In this document: positions 1 to 10,082 of the stretch, in pieces
How the letters are laid out: every line of letters begins with the position of its first letter
Position numbering within the stretch: position 1 is the first letter of the stretch
Assembly (NCBI RefSeq): GCF_004210375.1
Contig: NC_134830.1
Coordinates: forward strand, 2,232,001-2,296,000
Source of the DNA: Tachypleus tridentatus
Taxonomy: Eukaryota > Arthropoda > Merostomata > Xiphosura > Limulidae
Reading direction: 5' to 3'
DNA length: 64,000 nucleotides
Position numbers and translations under genes: made by a program
The notes under the pieces: model-generated
Seen by the model: only the letters and a program-made list of their open reading frames with translations
Database searches by the model: none
What the model was told of the DNA's origin: nothing

Positions 1-607
1 ACGCCTCAAAATTCTAGTACCTTTATTACGAGTAACATATCTGCTTCGACTAGTTGAATACTTGTTTTTTTGTGTCTTCCCAGCTACATTGAACGTGTGA
101 TCTGAATTGCATTACCTTACGATATATTAAGTATCTATCCAGCTTGTCAACTGATCCATATACTTTAATACTGTCTCAACATCAGTAAACTTAATTTATT
201 TAACATGCTCTTATAGTCATCTCTAATGTAAACATTAAAAACAACAACAAAAGTCTAATCACTCCATTTACCATATGGGTTCACTTTGACCGAACTCCTC
301 TAGTAACAACCTTTAACTGTATTTCATCCTATAATTATCCAGTACTACCTCACCTCTAACAGATGTGATTCTTAGCTCGTATATCTTTTTTGGTATGAGG
401 ACATTTTAAAAAATAAGTACGACAAGTCCACAGGCATTCTCTTGTCCAGATAACAAGTGGCGTCATCCAGATAGGATATCAGATTGATAAAAAAATGTTT
501 CCCTTTGGGAAATACGAATTGGTTTTGTTAAATTTCTCCAGATAATGTTATTAAAATTATTTTACCGGAATCTGTAAACCCTTTTTCAATAAGATTAACC
601 AGTATAT
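1..607. other. AT-rich noncoding sequence
   Basis: I see no gene, RNA or clear repeat here. The same sequence recurs at 37238-37841 with single-base homopolymer differences. Confidence 0.6.
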
Positions 608-763
608 AATTTCGAGGATAATCCTTGTCATCCCTTCAAAGAAAGGTAACTTTAGATCAGCTGACCTCACAAAATATAATACTGTAATTTCCAGGATAAC
701 TCTTGTCATCCCTTCAAAGAAAGGTAACTTTAGATCAACTGACCTCACAAAATATAATAGAGA
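608..763. repeat. 78-bp tandem duplication
   Basis: Two adjacent units start at 608 and 686, each containing GTCATCCCTTCAAAGAAAGG, and differ at a few positions. Because the period is divisible by three, a 63-residue reading frame stays open on the minus strand and shows a doubled LKLPFFEGMTR peptide. I regard that frame as a by-product of the repeat. Confidence 0.85.
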
Positions 764-1382
764 GGCTCATCTGTTTGATCTTTGACCTCATTAAAACCCT
801 TTGGGGAAACGTTGTATGTTGTGTTCATATCTAGTATTTCATTTTGCCTATACAACACTGAGAGGTTAGTAGCTATATGACTCGAGACATACGAATCTTC
901 TCGTTAGAACACATGATAAAAATACGATAACAAAATAAACAAAAAATATATATAATTATTTGTTAAGGTGTGAGACACAAACCTGTTGTTTTGTCGTGAT
1001 AATTACCGAACAAATTACATTTTAAATTCCAGCTATAAATGGTCCTATTTCAGCTCATTGACGTAGATATTTTTAACATCAAGTTTGTTACAATGTTTCT
1101 GGACACGACCGAACTTGGGATCATGAGTTTTCTATAAGAGTGATAGTCAAATCCAACTTATCCGTGAGACTAGTTGGTGCTGCTAAGCCTAGTCTAACAG
1201 TACAAGATTAAGGCTGATTGCCCATAGAGATAACTTTCGTGTCACAGTGCCACATGGAAGTTTTCTCTCTTAAATTCATTAAATCTTGTTTTTGCTGCTG
1301 GTATCCTGAGTCCATTTATTAAAACAACCAGTTATACGTAACATGTTTAATGTCAATAAAACTTTAATGTTATTATTTATTT
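764..1382. other. AT-rich noncoding sequence
   Basis: Nothing recognisable apart from short AT-rich simple sequence around 936-960. Confidence 0.55.
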
Positions 1383-1488
1383 ATTTTGTTATTTAAAGCT
1401 AAGAAACATTAGGCTATCTGCTGCGTCCTCTGTGGGATATCGAACCCCGAATTTTAAGGTTATAAGTCAGTAAACTTATCCTACCAAA
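1383..1488 (-). mobile_element. SINE-2 type remnant
   Basis: On the minus strand this reads as a tRNA-like box B (GGGTTCGATATCC type), then a short body and an AAAGCTA-like tail segment. Similar fragments occur at 3105-3195, 3320-3455, 51785-51903 and 53815-53902, so it is an interspersed family. It is diverged and truncated. Confidence 0.6.
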
Positions 1489-1758
1489 GGACATTAACAT
1501 TATTAATCCATTTAACGATGAGTCCACCACATTCGTGCAGCCGATTCAATTACCATTCGAGTTGTGAGATACGTATAAACTTCCCTGGGTCCATTTTATC
1601 AGCACAAGCAGAAACTGTTTCAAAATTATGAGTCCAAATAATTGTTTGTTTTATTTGCTGCAGTAGTTGCAATTACCTTTTAATCTCACGAACAGTGAAG
1701 TTCTTAACCTCAAAATAAGCTATAGTTTTTCGTGAGCCCAACTGTAAACTCGAGTGCT

Positions 1759-2028
1759 TGTTTGTTTGCATTTCGCGCAAAGCTACACAAGGGCTATCTG
1801 CGCTAGCCGTCCCTAATTTAACAGTGTAATACCAGAGGGAAGGCAGCTAGTCATCACCACCCACTGCCAACTCTTGAACTGCACTTTTACCAACGAATAG
1901 TGGGATTGACCGTCATATTATAACGCCCCCACATCTGATAGGGAGAGCAGGTTTGGTGCGACGGGATTCGAACCAGCGACCCTCAGATTACAGAGTCGAA
2001 CGCCTTAACCCACCTGGCTGTTTCGGGC
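1759..2028 (-). mobile_element. tRNA-derived SINE (SINE-1) with target-site duplication
   Basis: On the minus strand a tRNA-like head with box B GGTTCGAATCCCGTCGCACC is followed by a ~180-bp body and a CAAACAAACAAG-type tail. The 10-bp sequence CTCGAGTGCT flanks it at 1749-1758 and 2029-2038, which is a target-site duplication from target-primed retroposition. SINEs of this type are transcribed by RNA polymerase III and mobilised by a LINE partner. Other members lie at 4861-5139, 42084-42364 and 53401-53591. Confidence 0.9.
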
Positions 2029-2189
2029 CTCGAGTGCTGATATCTCTTAAAATTGAGGTTCAGTCCCTGTTGAAGACGCAGTACAAACTGTCCTTTGTAC
2101 TTGGCAAAGTAAAACTGCATTAATCAATTCGATAGCCGATAAAATATTTGGTAGAATTCGCGAATATTTGGTTTGAAGACAGCGAGTTA

Positions 2190-2352
2190 ACATCACCTAC
2201 AGTAAACTCTTCAAACTATTTTTTCCAACGAATAATAAAGCTGATCGTCCCATTATAACGCCTCTACGTATAAGAGAGCAAGTGTATTAAGAGACAGGGA
2301 TTCGAACCCTTGACCCATAGATTGCTCTAACCACCGAACCATACCAGGTGCC
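2190..2352 (-). mobile_element. Old diverged tRNA-derived SINE
   Basis: The minus strand carries box B GGGTTCGAATCCCTGTCTC and part of the SINE-1 body (the counterpart of CCAACGAATA followed by a GATCGTCCCATTATAACG-like stretch). It is much more diverged than the neighbouring SINE-1 copy and has no clear target duplication. Confidence 0.65.
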
Positions 2353-2465
2353 AGATGACTTATAAGACAAAGAATACAATAAATGAAATTCACGTAATGT
2401 TAGGTTTATGTATGATTGATTGTTTAGCTACAATTAGGTTTGATTTAGAACAGGAATATACTTAC

Positions 2466-2901
2466 ATTTGACAACTTCGAAAACTACCTCATAAAATACA
2501 TGTTTGGTAATCTCTTCAGTTTGTAAAACGTTGGCAGATTTCAGTGAATAATTAAACGAAACTTTATAATCTGGTCTCGAACATTTGCCACCAGCGAAAA
2601 AAGGTCTCAGAAAGTCTGCTGCTTTGCGAAGTATGGCATGTGAATATTTACTAGGATATTTAAAAAATACTTCAGAATATCTCCTACTGAAGAAGGTAAA
2701 ATACGGGCGATCAAACAAACAATAATTCTGGTCTCCATTATGAAGAGAAAAGGACATGGGACATATCGTCAAACAATTTCTATGAATTTCGACGTTTTTC
2801 TTTGTATTACGTGGTGTGCCTTGACTTAAAGGTTTCAAATTCGGGCTCCAGGGGCCAACTGACGCTTCAACGTGTGGAAAAACCATTGTGACGATGTCGC
2901 C
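2466..2901 (-). CDS. Putative internal exon of an unrecognised protein (intact copy)
   Basis: The minus strand has an open frame of 145 codons plus one base, bounded by good splice signals. Upstream is a T-rich tract ending in ACAG, directly before the GGC codon at 2901. Downstream is a GTAAGT donor at 2465-2460. The exon would run from phase 0 to phase 1. The peptide starts GDIVTMVFPHVEASVGPW and has regularly spaced cysteines, aromatic clusters (RPYFTFF) and the end VFYEVVFEVVKC. I recognise no domain, signal peptide or membrane segment. No partner exon is visible nearby, so the gene would need large introns or be a fragment. The second copy (39702-40135) has two one-base deletions. The open frame and paired splice sites support real coding. 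The function is unknown. Confidence 0.6.
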
Positions 2902-3104
2902 CTGTAAAAAAACAAACAAAGTATTTGAAACCTAAGTGAGGTTTTCTTACCACACTTTCTTACTTATGTATTAAAATGTTCAGTAGTAAACACACATATA
3001 TATATTGAGCCAGGAATATAATAATTAGTAAAATAATTCGTTAATGAGGTAAACATAATCTACATTAATATTACCAATTTAATTTTTAATGTACATTTTG
3101 ACCC

Positions 3105-3195
3105 CAACCAGTTACTCAGTGATAAGACTGGAGTCTAAACACTCGGGTTTCGATACCTGAAGTGGGCTGAGCACAGATAGCCCATAAAAACAACC
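3105..3195 (+). mobile_element. SINE-2 type fragment
   Basis: A tRNA-like stretch containing CGGGTTTCGATACC is followed by GTGGGCTGAGCACAGATAGCCC, the typical box B to body junction of the family also seen at 51785-51903. It is repeated in block B at 40323-40425. Confidence 0.6.
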
Positions 3196-3319
3196 AACAA
3201 TTAAGTAAACACACTGCGATAAATGATATCTATTTAGTATAAATTAAGTGTATATAAACTGTTAACTATCAATACAGAGGTCAGTAAATGGACACCAACA
3301 GCAAAAATACTTTAAGCCT

Positions 3320-3455
3320 AGTGCTGCCCATTAGTGACTCAGCAGAGAACCTCCAGAGTTCCAACACTAAAAATCAGGTTTTGATACCAGTGGTGGCAGA
3401 TAACCCATCGTATAGCTTTGTATTTAGCAACAATCGGCCAAACAAAGCTACAGGT
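3320..3455 (+). mobile_element. SINE-2 type fragment overlapping a short ORF
   Basis: The segment contains AATCAGGTTTTGATACC, then a GTGG..CAGATAACCCA stretch and a TAGCTTTGTATTTAGCAACA tail, matching the box B, body and tail order of SINE-2. A 61-codon frame opening with ATG at 3288 runs through it. Most of that frame is SINE sequence, so I do not call it a gene. Confidence 0.55.
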
Positions 3456-3540
3456 GCTACCGAAAAAAATTAACATAGCCTACTTATCTAATTAGCTTGG
3501 TTACATTCAAAGATGGCGACACCATTCACTTAGTCGACAG

Positions 3541-6500
3541 CTACAAACATTCTAATGATCACTGTGATTAAACCATACCTTACATTCACTGAACCAACAG
3601 CTATAAACATTCTAATGATCACTGTGATTAAACCATAACTTACATTCACTGAACCAACAGCTATAAACATTCTAATGATCTATGTGACTAAACCACAACT
3701 TACATTCACTGAACCAACAGCTATAAATATTCTAATGATCTATGTGACTAAACCACAACTTACATTCACTGAACCAACAGCTATAAACATTCTAATGATC
3801 ACTGTGATTAAACCATAACTTACATTCACTGAACCAACAGCTATAAACATTCTAATGATCTATGTGACTAAACCACAACTTACATTCACTGAACCAACAG
3901 CTATAAACATTCTAATGATCTATGTGACTAAACCACAACTTACATTCACTGAACCAACAGCTATAAACATTCTAATGATCTATGTGACTAAACCACAACT
4001 TACATTCAATGAAACAACAGCTATAAACATTCTAATGATCTATGTGACTAAACCACAACTTACATTCACTGAACCAACAGCTATAAACATTCTAATGATC
4101 TATGTGACTTAAACCACAACTTACATTCACTGAACCAACAGCTATAAACATTCTAATGATCTATGTGACTAAACCACAACTTACATTCACTGAACCAACA
4201 GCTATAAACATTCTAATGACCACAACTAAACCACAACTTACATTCACTGAACCAGCAGCTATAAACATTCTAATGATCTATGTGACTAAACCACAACTTA
4301 CATTCAATTGAAACCAACAGGCTATAAACATTTCTAATGATCTATGTGACTAAACCACAACTTACATTCACTGAACAACAGCTATAAAACATTTCTAATG
4401 ATCTATGCAACTAAACCACAAGCTTACATTCACCGAACCAACAGCTATAAACATTCTAATGATCTATGTGACTAAACCACAACTTACATTCAATGAAACA
4501 ACTGCTATAAACATTCTAATGATCTATGTGACTAAATCACAAATTCCGTTCACTAAACCAACAGCTATAAACATTCTAATGATCTATGTGACTAAACCAC
4601 AACTTACATTCAATGAAACAACTGCTATAAACATTCTAATGATCTATGTCACTAAATCACAAATTCCGTTCACTAAAACCAACAGCTTATAAACATTCTA
4701 ATCATCTCTGTGACTAAACCACAATTTACTTTCATTGAGGCAACAGCTATAAACATTCTAATGATCTCTGTGACTAAACCACAACTTACTTTCATTGAGG
4801 CAACAGCTATAAACATTCTAATCATCTCTGTGACTAAACCACAACTTATACATTCACTGAGGCCTGGCATGGCTAAGCGCGTAAGGCGTGCACTCGTAAT
4901 CCGAGGGTCGTGGGTTCGCGCCCGCGTCGCGCTAAACATGCTCGCCCTCCCCAGCCGTGAGGTGTATAACAACGTCAATCCCACTATTCGTTGGTAAAAG
5001 AGTAGCCCAAGAGTTGGCGGTGGGTGGTGATGACTAGCTGCCTTCCCTCTAGTCTTACACTGCTAAATTAGGGACGGCTAGCACAGATAGCCCTCGGAGT
5101 AGCTTTTGCTGAAATTCCCAAACAAACAAAACAAAAAAATACATTCACTGAACCAACAGTTATAGACATTCTAATTATCTATGTGACTAAACCACAACTT
5201 ACATTCACTGAACCAACAGCTATGAACACTCTAATCATTTCTGTAACTAAACCACAACTTAAATTCACTAAACCAACAGCTATAAACATTATAATAATCT
5301 ATATGACTAAACTACAACTTACATTCACTGAACCAACAGCTATAAACATTCTAAAGATCTATGTGACCAAACCACAACTTATATTCAATGAAACAACTGC
5401 TATAAACATTCTGATGATCTATGTGACTAAACCACAACTTACATTCACTGAACCAAACAGATATAAATATTCTAATCATCTCTGTGACTAAACCACAACT
5501 TCCAGTCACTGAGCCAGCAGCTCTAAACATTCTAATGATCTATGTGACTAAACCACAACTTACATTCACTGGAACCAACAGCTATAAACATTTTAATGAT
5601 CTATGTGACTAAATCCACAAATTCCGTTCACTAAACCAACAGCTGCCTAAACATTCTCATGATCTCTGTGACTAAACCACAACTTACTTTCATTGAGGCA
5701 ACAGCTATAAACATTCTAATCATCTCTGTGACTAAACCACAACTTCCGTTAACTGAAGCCAACAGCTATAAACATTCTAATGATCTATGTGACTAAAACC
5801 ACAACTTACATTCACTGAACCACCAGATATAAATATTCTAATCATCTCTGTGACTAAAACACAACTTCCAGTCACTGAGTAACAGCTCTAAACATTCTAA
5901 TGATCTATGTGACTTAAACCACAACTTACATTCAATGAAACAACAGCTATAAACATCTTCTAATGATCTGTGTGACTAAATCACAAATTCCGTTCACTAA
6001 ACCAACAGCTATAAACATTCTCAGCAGTCTCTTGTGACTAAACCACAACTTCCTTTCATTGAGGCCAACAGGCTATAAACATTCTAATGATCTCTGTGAC
6101 TAAACCACAACTTACATCTTCACTCTGAACCAACAGATATAAACATTCTAATCATCTCTGTGACTAAACCACAACTTCCAGTCACTGAGCCAACAGCTAT
6201 AAACATTCTAATGATCTATGTGACTAAACCAGAACTTTACATTCACTGAACCAACAACTATAAACATTCTAATTATTTCTGTGACTAAACCGCCAATAAA
6301 TTTATATTCTACTGAACCAAACAGCTATAAACATTCTACAATCATCTCTGTGACTTAAACCACAACTTCCATTCATAAACCACAACAAAGCAGCTGCCCA
6401 CAACATTCTAATTACCTCTGTGACTAAACCACAACTTTCAGTCACTAAACCAACAGCTATAAACATTCTAATAATTTCTGTGACTAAGCTACAACTTCCA

Positions 6501-6690
6501 TTCACTGAACCAACAATTATAAACATTATAATTATCTCTGTGACTAAACCACAACTTACATTTACTAAAACCAACAGCTAAAAACATTCTAATCATCTCT
6601 GTGACTAAACCACAACTTCCATTCACTGAACCAACAACTATAAATATTCTAATGATCTCTGTGGTTAACCACAACCAATAGTGGACAACC
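3541..6690. repeat. 60-bp minisatellite, noisy copy
   Basis: About 50 head-to-tail units of 60 bp, each containing CTATAAACATTCTAATGATC and ACTAAACCACAACTTACATT, interrupted by a SINE at 4861-5139. Sixty is divisible by three, so undamaged units translate as a 20-residue repeat (AINILMIYVTKPQLTF core). From about 4100 onward many one- to few-base indels break the frame. The homologous array at 40757-43860 stays almost perfectly in register. Confidence 0.95.
4861..5139 (+). mobile_element. SINE-1 inserted in the 60-bp array
   Basis: A tRNA-like head (GGCCTGGCATGGCTAAGCGC, an altered box B GGGTTCGCGCCC), the full body and an A-rich CAAACAAAACAAAAAAA tail. It is flanked by TACATTCACTGA at 4849-4860 and 5140-5151. 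The flank is part of the 60-bp unit, so the element landed inside the array, and the array resumes on the other side. Confidence 0.93.
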
Positions 6691-7921
6691 ACAGAAGTCA
6701 TAGATTATATTGATAAAAAACTTAGATATTTCCATAAACAAAGCTGAAGTATCCCAATCAGTGTGTTTCAGTCTGTAGCACAGTGAAATAAGTTACGCTA
6801 GAAACATCATAATACACATATTTTATTGACAATATACAAAAAAATTATATTTTCTACCAATAAAGTAATTAGAAAACCAAGAACAATATTTCATGCAATT
6901 GTCACACCATTGCTGCTACCAATAAGATGAACAATCAATAGAAGTGATTATCCCAATGATCGTTAAGACAGTTTGATACGGACACTTGCCACAGAACCAA
7001 GTATTAACCTACAAAAAGTAGCAGTAGGCCTAGTGATGTACCAGAGTCAGAGTGTTCGTGAAAAATAGATATGATTATGTCTTTGTGCTTCTGCTATAAA
7101 GTATTGTTTGGATGATATTAATTTGTCAATACTACCTCACCTGCAACTAACAACCATGCTTTGTCATTAATCAATAATCCAAATCATAGGAAAGTGAGTT
7201 AACTTTATGAATCTAGCTTTGTAAAACTACTAGCAAAGGCAGTAATATGTTGTTTATACACCAATTAATGTAATCTAATATTCCATGCTAGTTCCTTCTC
7301 TAATACTGCCAAAAGCACAATGGTCCTTTTGTATTCCATCAGCTGCCAAATATCTGTCTGAGAAAGACTCGATTTGAAAATATTTATCTATAATATAAAG
7401 TTAAATACACAGTCTTGTTTTAGTGTTAGGGTTAACATCAAAAAATATAACCATTACCAGTTGACTACTGTGACAGTCAAGCGTAACCACAGAACAAACG
7501 TACAAAGATATAGGAAATCATAAAGAGATTGGATTGTAATGTGACTAAAATACTATTATATCATCTTATGGCTGTAACTTGTAATCATCTTTAATCTTAT
7601 AGCAACTTCAGGAAGTTGAAGACACGCTTTGAACAATAGACATGAATATCCTACAAGCATATTCAACATTCTGTTCGTTGACAACATCCAGGATGGAATA
7701 AAAATAAAATATTAAAATGTCCCTTGAAAACCACAAGTTTGTAGTTCGATTTACCCTGGTTCAAAACAAACTCGCTATTCATAGGCTCCCTAGTGATGTC
7801 TGAGAAGTCAATATCTAATTGGAAAAAAAATTGATCAGGGCCTAAATCGCAGCAAGTGTTCTATAGGACAAAGTGAGAGCTAAGAAAAACAGGCTTCAAA
7901 GTATTGTTTATATCTCACTAA
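6691..7921. other. Noncoding spacer, poorly matching between copies
   Basis: AT-rich sequence without a recognisable gene. It is homologous to 43861-45017 but with numerous small indels in both copies. A 77-codon frame in block B (44099-44332) is not open here, which argues against coding. Confidence 0.6.
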
Positions 7922-8040
7922 CCATTCTTAAAACCAGATATTAGAAAAGCATTCTTGAGTCAGATATCAGATAACCATTCTTGAGTCAAATATTAAATAA
8001 CCATTCTTGAATCAGATATTAGAAAGCATTCTTGACGTAG
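7922..8040. repeat. ~27-bp short tandem repeat
   Basis: Four to five units with a CATTCTTGAGTCAGATAT core, spaced about 25-29 bp apart. The matching array in block B is at 45018-45133. Confidence 0.8.
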
Positions 8041-8061
8041 TATCATTCTTGTAGAGTATCA
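8034..8061. repeat. Single stray unit of the 33-bp array
   Basis: GACGTAGTATCATTCTTGTA followed by GAGTATCA is identical in type to units of the array at 35463-36745 (for example near 36520). It lies directly beside a truncated SINE head. Confidence 0.75.
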
Positions 8062-8062
8062 C

Positions 8063-8103
8063 GGATTACGAGTCGCACGCCTAACGCTCAGCCATGCCAG
8101 GCC
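8063..8103 (-). mobile_element. Truncated SINE-1 head
   Basis: The minus strand reads GGCCTGGCATGGCTGAGCG and then GCGTGCGACTCGTAATCC, the first ~41 bp of SINE-1 containing box A. The body is missing. Confidence 0.8.
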
Positions 8104-9309
8104 GATTTTTGAGACAACAGTCGCAAATTGTCTTGGAAATATAAAATAATATTTAATGTATATCTCTTTTGTGTGATATAGTTGGAAACTAATGCCCAAG
8201 TAACCTATGTAGCACGTGGGAGAAGACATGAAATCTAAACTAAGATAATTAATGCAATAAAGGTAAGTTTCTATAATTTATATATTACATTTTAAATTTA
8301 ATATACGTTACATTCTAAGAGCAATGCTATTATAATTTACAATGCATATTTTAGTTTGATTCTTTTGACATCGATAGGCAAAAAAATATGAATAATAACC
8401 CTAACAGTAACTAATCATGATAGAGTATATAGGCCTAATTTTATTAATCAGATATTACTATTACTAGATAAGAATAAATTAGGCTATTAAGTTCAAAAAG
8501 TTGTATGTTCTTGTAATTTACAGTACTATGTGTTAATAATACATATATTTTTTATGTATTTTATTATTTTTGATCGTAAGTATTAAGACAATAACCAGTT
8601 AACTTTTGAACTTGTTTATTTTACAGTCAAAATTTAACTGGTTATTATCATAATACTTACGATAAAAAATAATACCAATAATTATATTCCCATAGTGTAT
8701 TTGCTCAAAAATATCTTGTACTAGTACAGTAACCACAAGTAATGGTAATTTGAAATTAAAAGTTAAAACTGTTCTAAGTGGAGCTGTTAATGTTATACTG
8801 TAAATATTGTTAGTAATTTCTTAATATTTAAATATATATATATTTGTTGTAAGCTACACTTACCGTTACTAAGAAAAACAAAATCAGCATATGTCAAAAT
8901 CTAATATATATAAACATATCATTATACGTTAACAATCGAGTAACGAAAAAGAAAAAGAAATATTTACTAAATTAGTATGCCTTTTCAACAAATAAATGGT
9001 TATCTGCCTAAATACATAATTCTCATTTAGCCTAGCTCTGGTCTTAGTAACCAACGCAGGCCAAAGTTGAAATCAATGACATCATTTAATATTATAGCGT
9101 CCTCTAGACTAAAGGGAACGGTTCACGATGTAAATTTGTGTTGATTGTTTGAAATGTGCAAACCAAAAGAGGTTGAGATTTACATAGCGACTATTGTATA
9201 GCCTAGTTTCAACCCATTTTATTAAGACCAATCATGTAATAACATAGGCAGTTCTTAACAATGAAACCATTACAAAATATACGTAAGAAAGTTATACAAT
9301 ATCAAGAAG
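8104..9309. other. AT-rich noncoding spacer with one hairpin
   Basis: Apart from the inverted repeat at 8563-8673 I see no gene or named repeat. The sequence is nearly identical to 45203-46407. Confidence 0.55.
8563..8673. repeat. Inverted repeat, 47-bp arms
   Basis: The arms at 8563-8609 and 8627-8673 are reverse complements with only a few mismatches, around a 17-bp spacer. The core is ATCGTAAGTATTA pairing with TAATACTTACGAT, plus AATAACCAGTTAA pairing with TTAACTGGTTATT. It could be a small MITE or simply a hairpin-forming palindrome. It is conserved in block B at 45660-45770. Confidence 0.88.
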
Positions 9310-9439
9310 TTGATTAAAGAGGAAATTAGAAATCAGAAAGAATGTTTGAGAAGGTTGGCTGAAAATGTTAAGATTAACAGTGAGGATTTCGTTAAATACG
9401 TTAGGGTAAACAAAATGTTAGAATGGGGCGGAAGGACCC
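9310..9439 (+). pseudogene. Fragment of a CR1/Jockey-type LINE
   Basis: The translation includes KERMFEKV/RLAENVKINSEDFVKYV, matching the pre-RT linker region of the LINE at 46408-47790 in block B. The fragment is cut off here by a MITE and then by the assembly gap. Confidence 0.6.
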
Positions 9440-9443
9440 TTAA

Positions 9444-9582
9444 CACTCCTACAGAAAGTGGGGCCTAATAGGCCCCAGAGCAGAAGGCTATTAATATAGG
9501 CTAATAATTTTGTATTTAAATAAATTGCCATTTAAAATCCATTAATGAATGGATTAACGAGATTCCCACTGTCCTATCTACT
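9444..9582. mobile_element. MITE, truncated by the assembly gap
   Basis: It begins after TTAA at 9440-9443 with CACTCCTAC and contains the GGGGCCTAATAGGCCCC palindrome. It is the first 139 bp of the 217-bp element intact at 46551-46767. It stops at the N run, so the right end is missing from the assembly rather than shown to be deleted. Confidence 0.85.
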
Positions 9583-10082
9583 NNNNNNNNNNNNNNNNNN
9601 NNNNNNNNNNNNNNNNNNNNNNNNNNNNNNNNNNNNNNNNNNNNNNNNNNNNNNNNNNNNNNNNNNNNNNNNNNNNNNNNNNNNNNNNNNNNNNNNNNNN
9701 NNNNNNNNNNNNNNNNNNNNNNNNNNNNNNNNNNNNNNNNNNNNNNNNNNNNNNNNNNNNNNNNNNNNNNNNNNNNNNNNNNNNNNNNNNNNNNNNNNNN
9801 NNNNNNNNNNNNNNNNNNNNNNNNNNNNNNNNNNNNNNNNNNNNNNNNNNNNNNNNNNNNNNNNNNNNNNNNNNNNNNNNNNNNNNNNNNNNNNNNNNNN
9901 NNNNNNNNNNNNNNNNNNNNNNNNNNNNNNNNNNNNNNNNNNNNNNNNNNNNNNNNNNNNNNNNNNNNNNNNNNNNNNNNNNNNNNNNNNNNNNNNNNNN
10001 NNNNNNNNNNNNNNNNNNNNNNNNNNNNNNNNNNNNNNNNNNNNNNNNNNNNNNNNNNNNNNNNNNNNNNNNNNNNNNNNNN
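9583..10082. other. 500-N assembly gap
   Basis: Exactly 500 N, which suggests a fixed-length placeholder of unknown true size. Left of it is MITE sequence, and right of it satellite begins mid-monomer. Reading frames called across it are artefacts. Confidence 0.99.

Larger units (their letters stand above)
1..9582. repeat. Block A: first copy of a ~9.5 kb duplicated segment
   Basis: This stretch aligns collinearly and in the same orientation with 37238-46696. It carries the same SINE insertions with the same target duplications, the same exon, the same 60-bp minisatellite and the same hairpin. Positions 1-4100 and 8100-9400 are almost identical to block B, apart from homopolymer indels and a few substitutions. 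Positions 4100-8000 contain many small insertions and deletions. The block ends at a 500-N gap, in the middle of a MITE that is complete in block B. It could be a true segmental duplication, or an unmerged allelic contig placed beside its partner. The copy may extend left of position 1. Confidence 0.93.

Noticed and set aside
3288-3473. 61-codon ORF (MDTNSKNTLSL) as a small gene
   Set aside because: Most of it overlaps a SINE-2 fragment, the 3' end differs between blocks through a homopolymer change, and the start context is weak.
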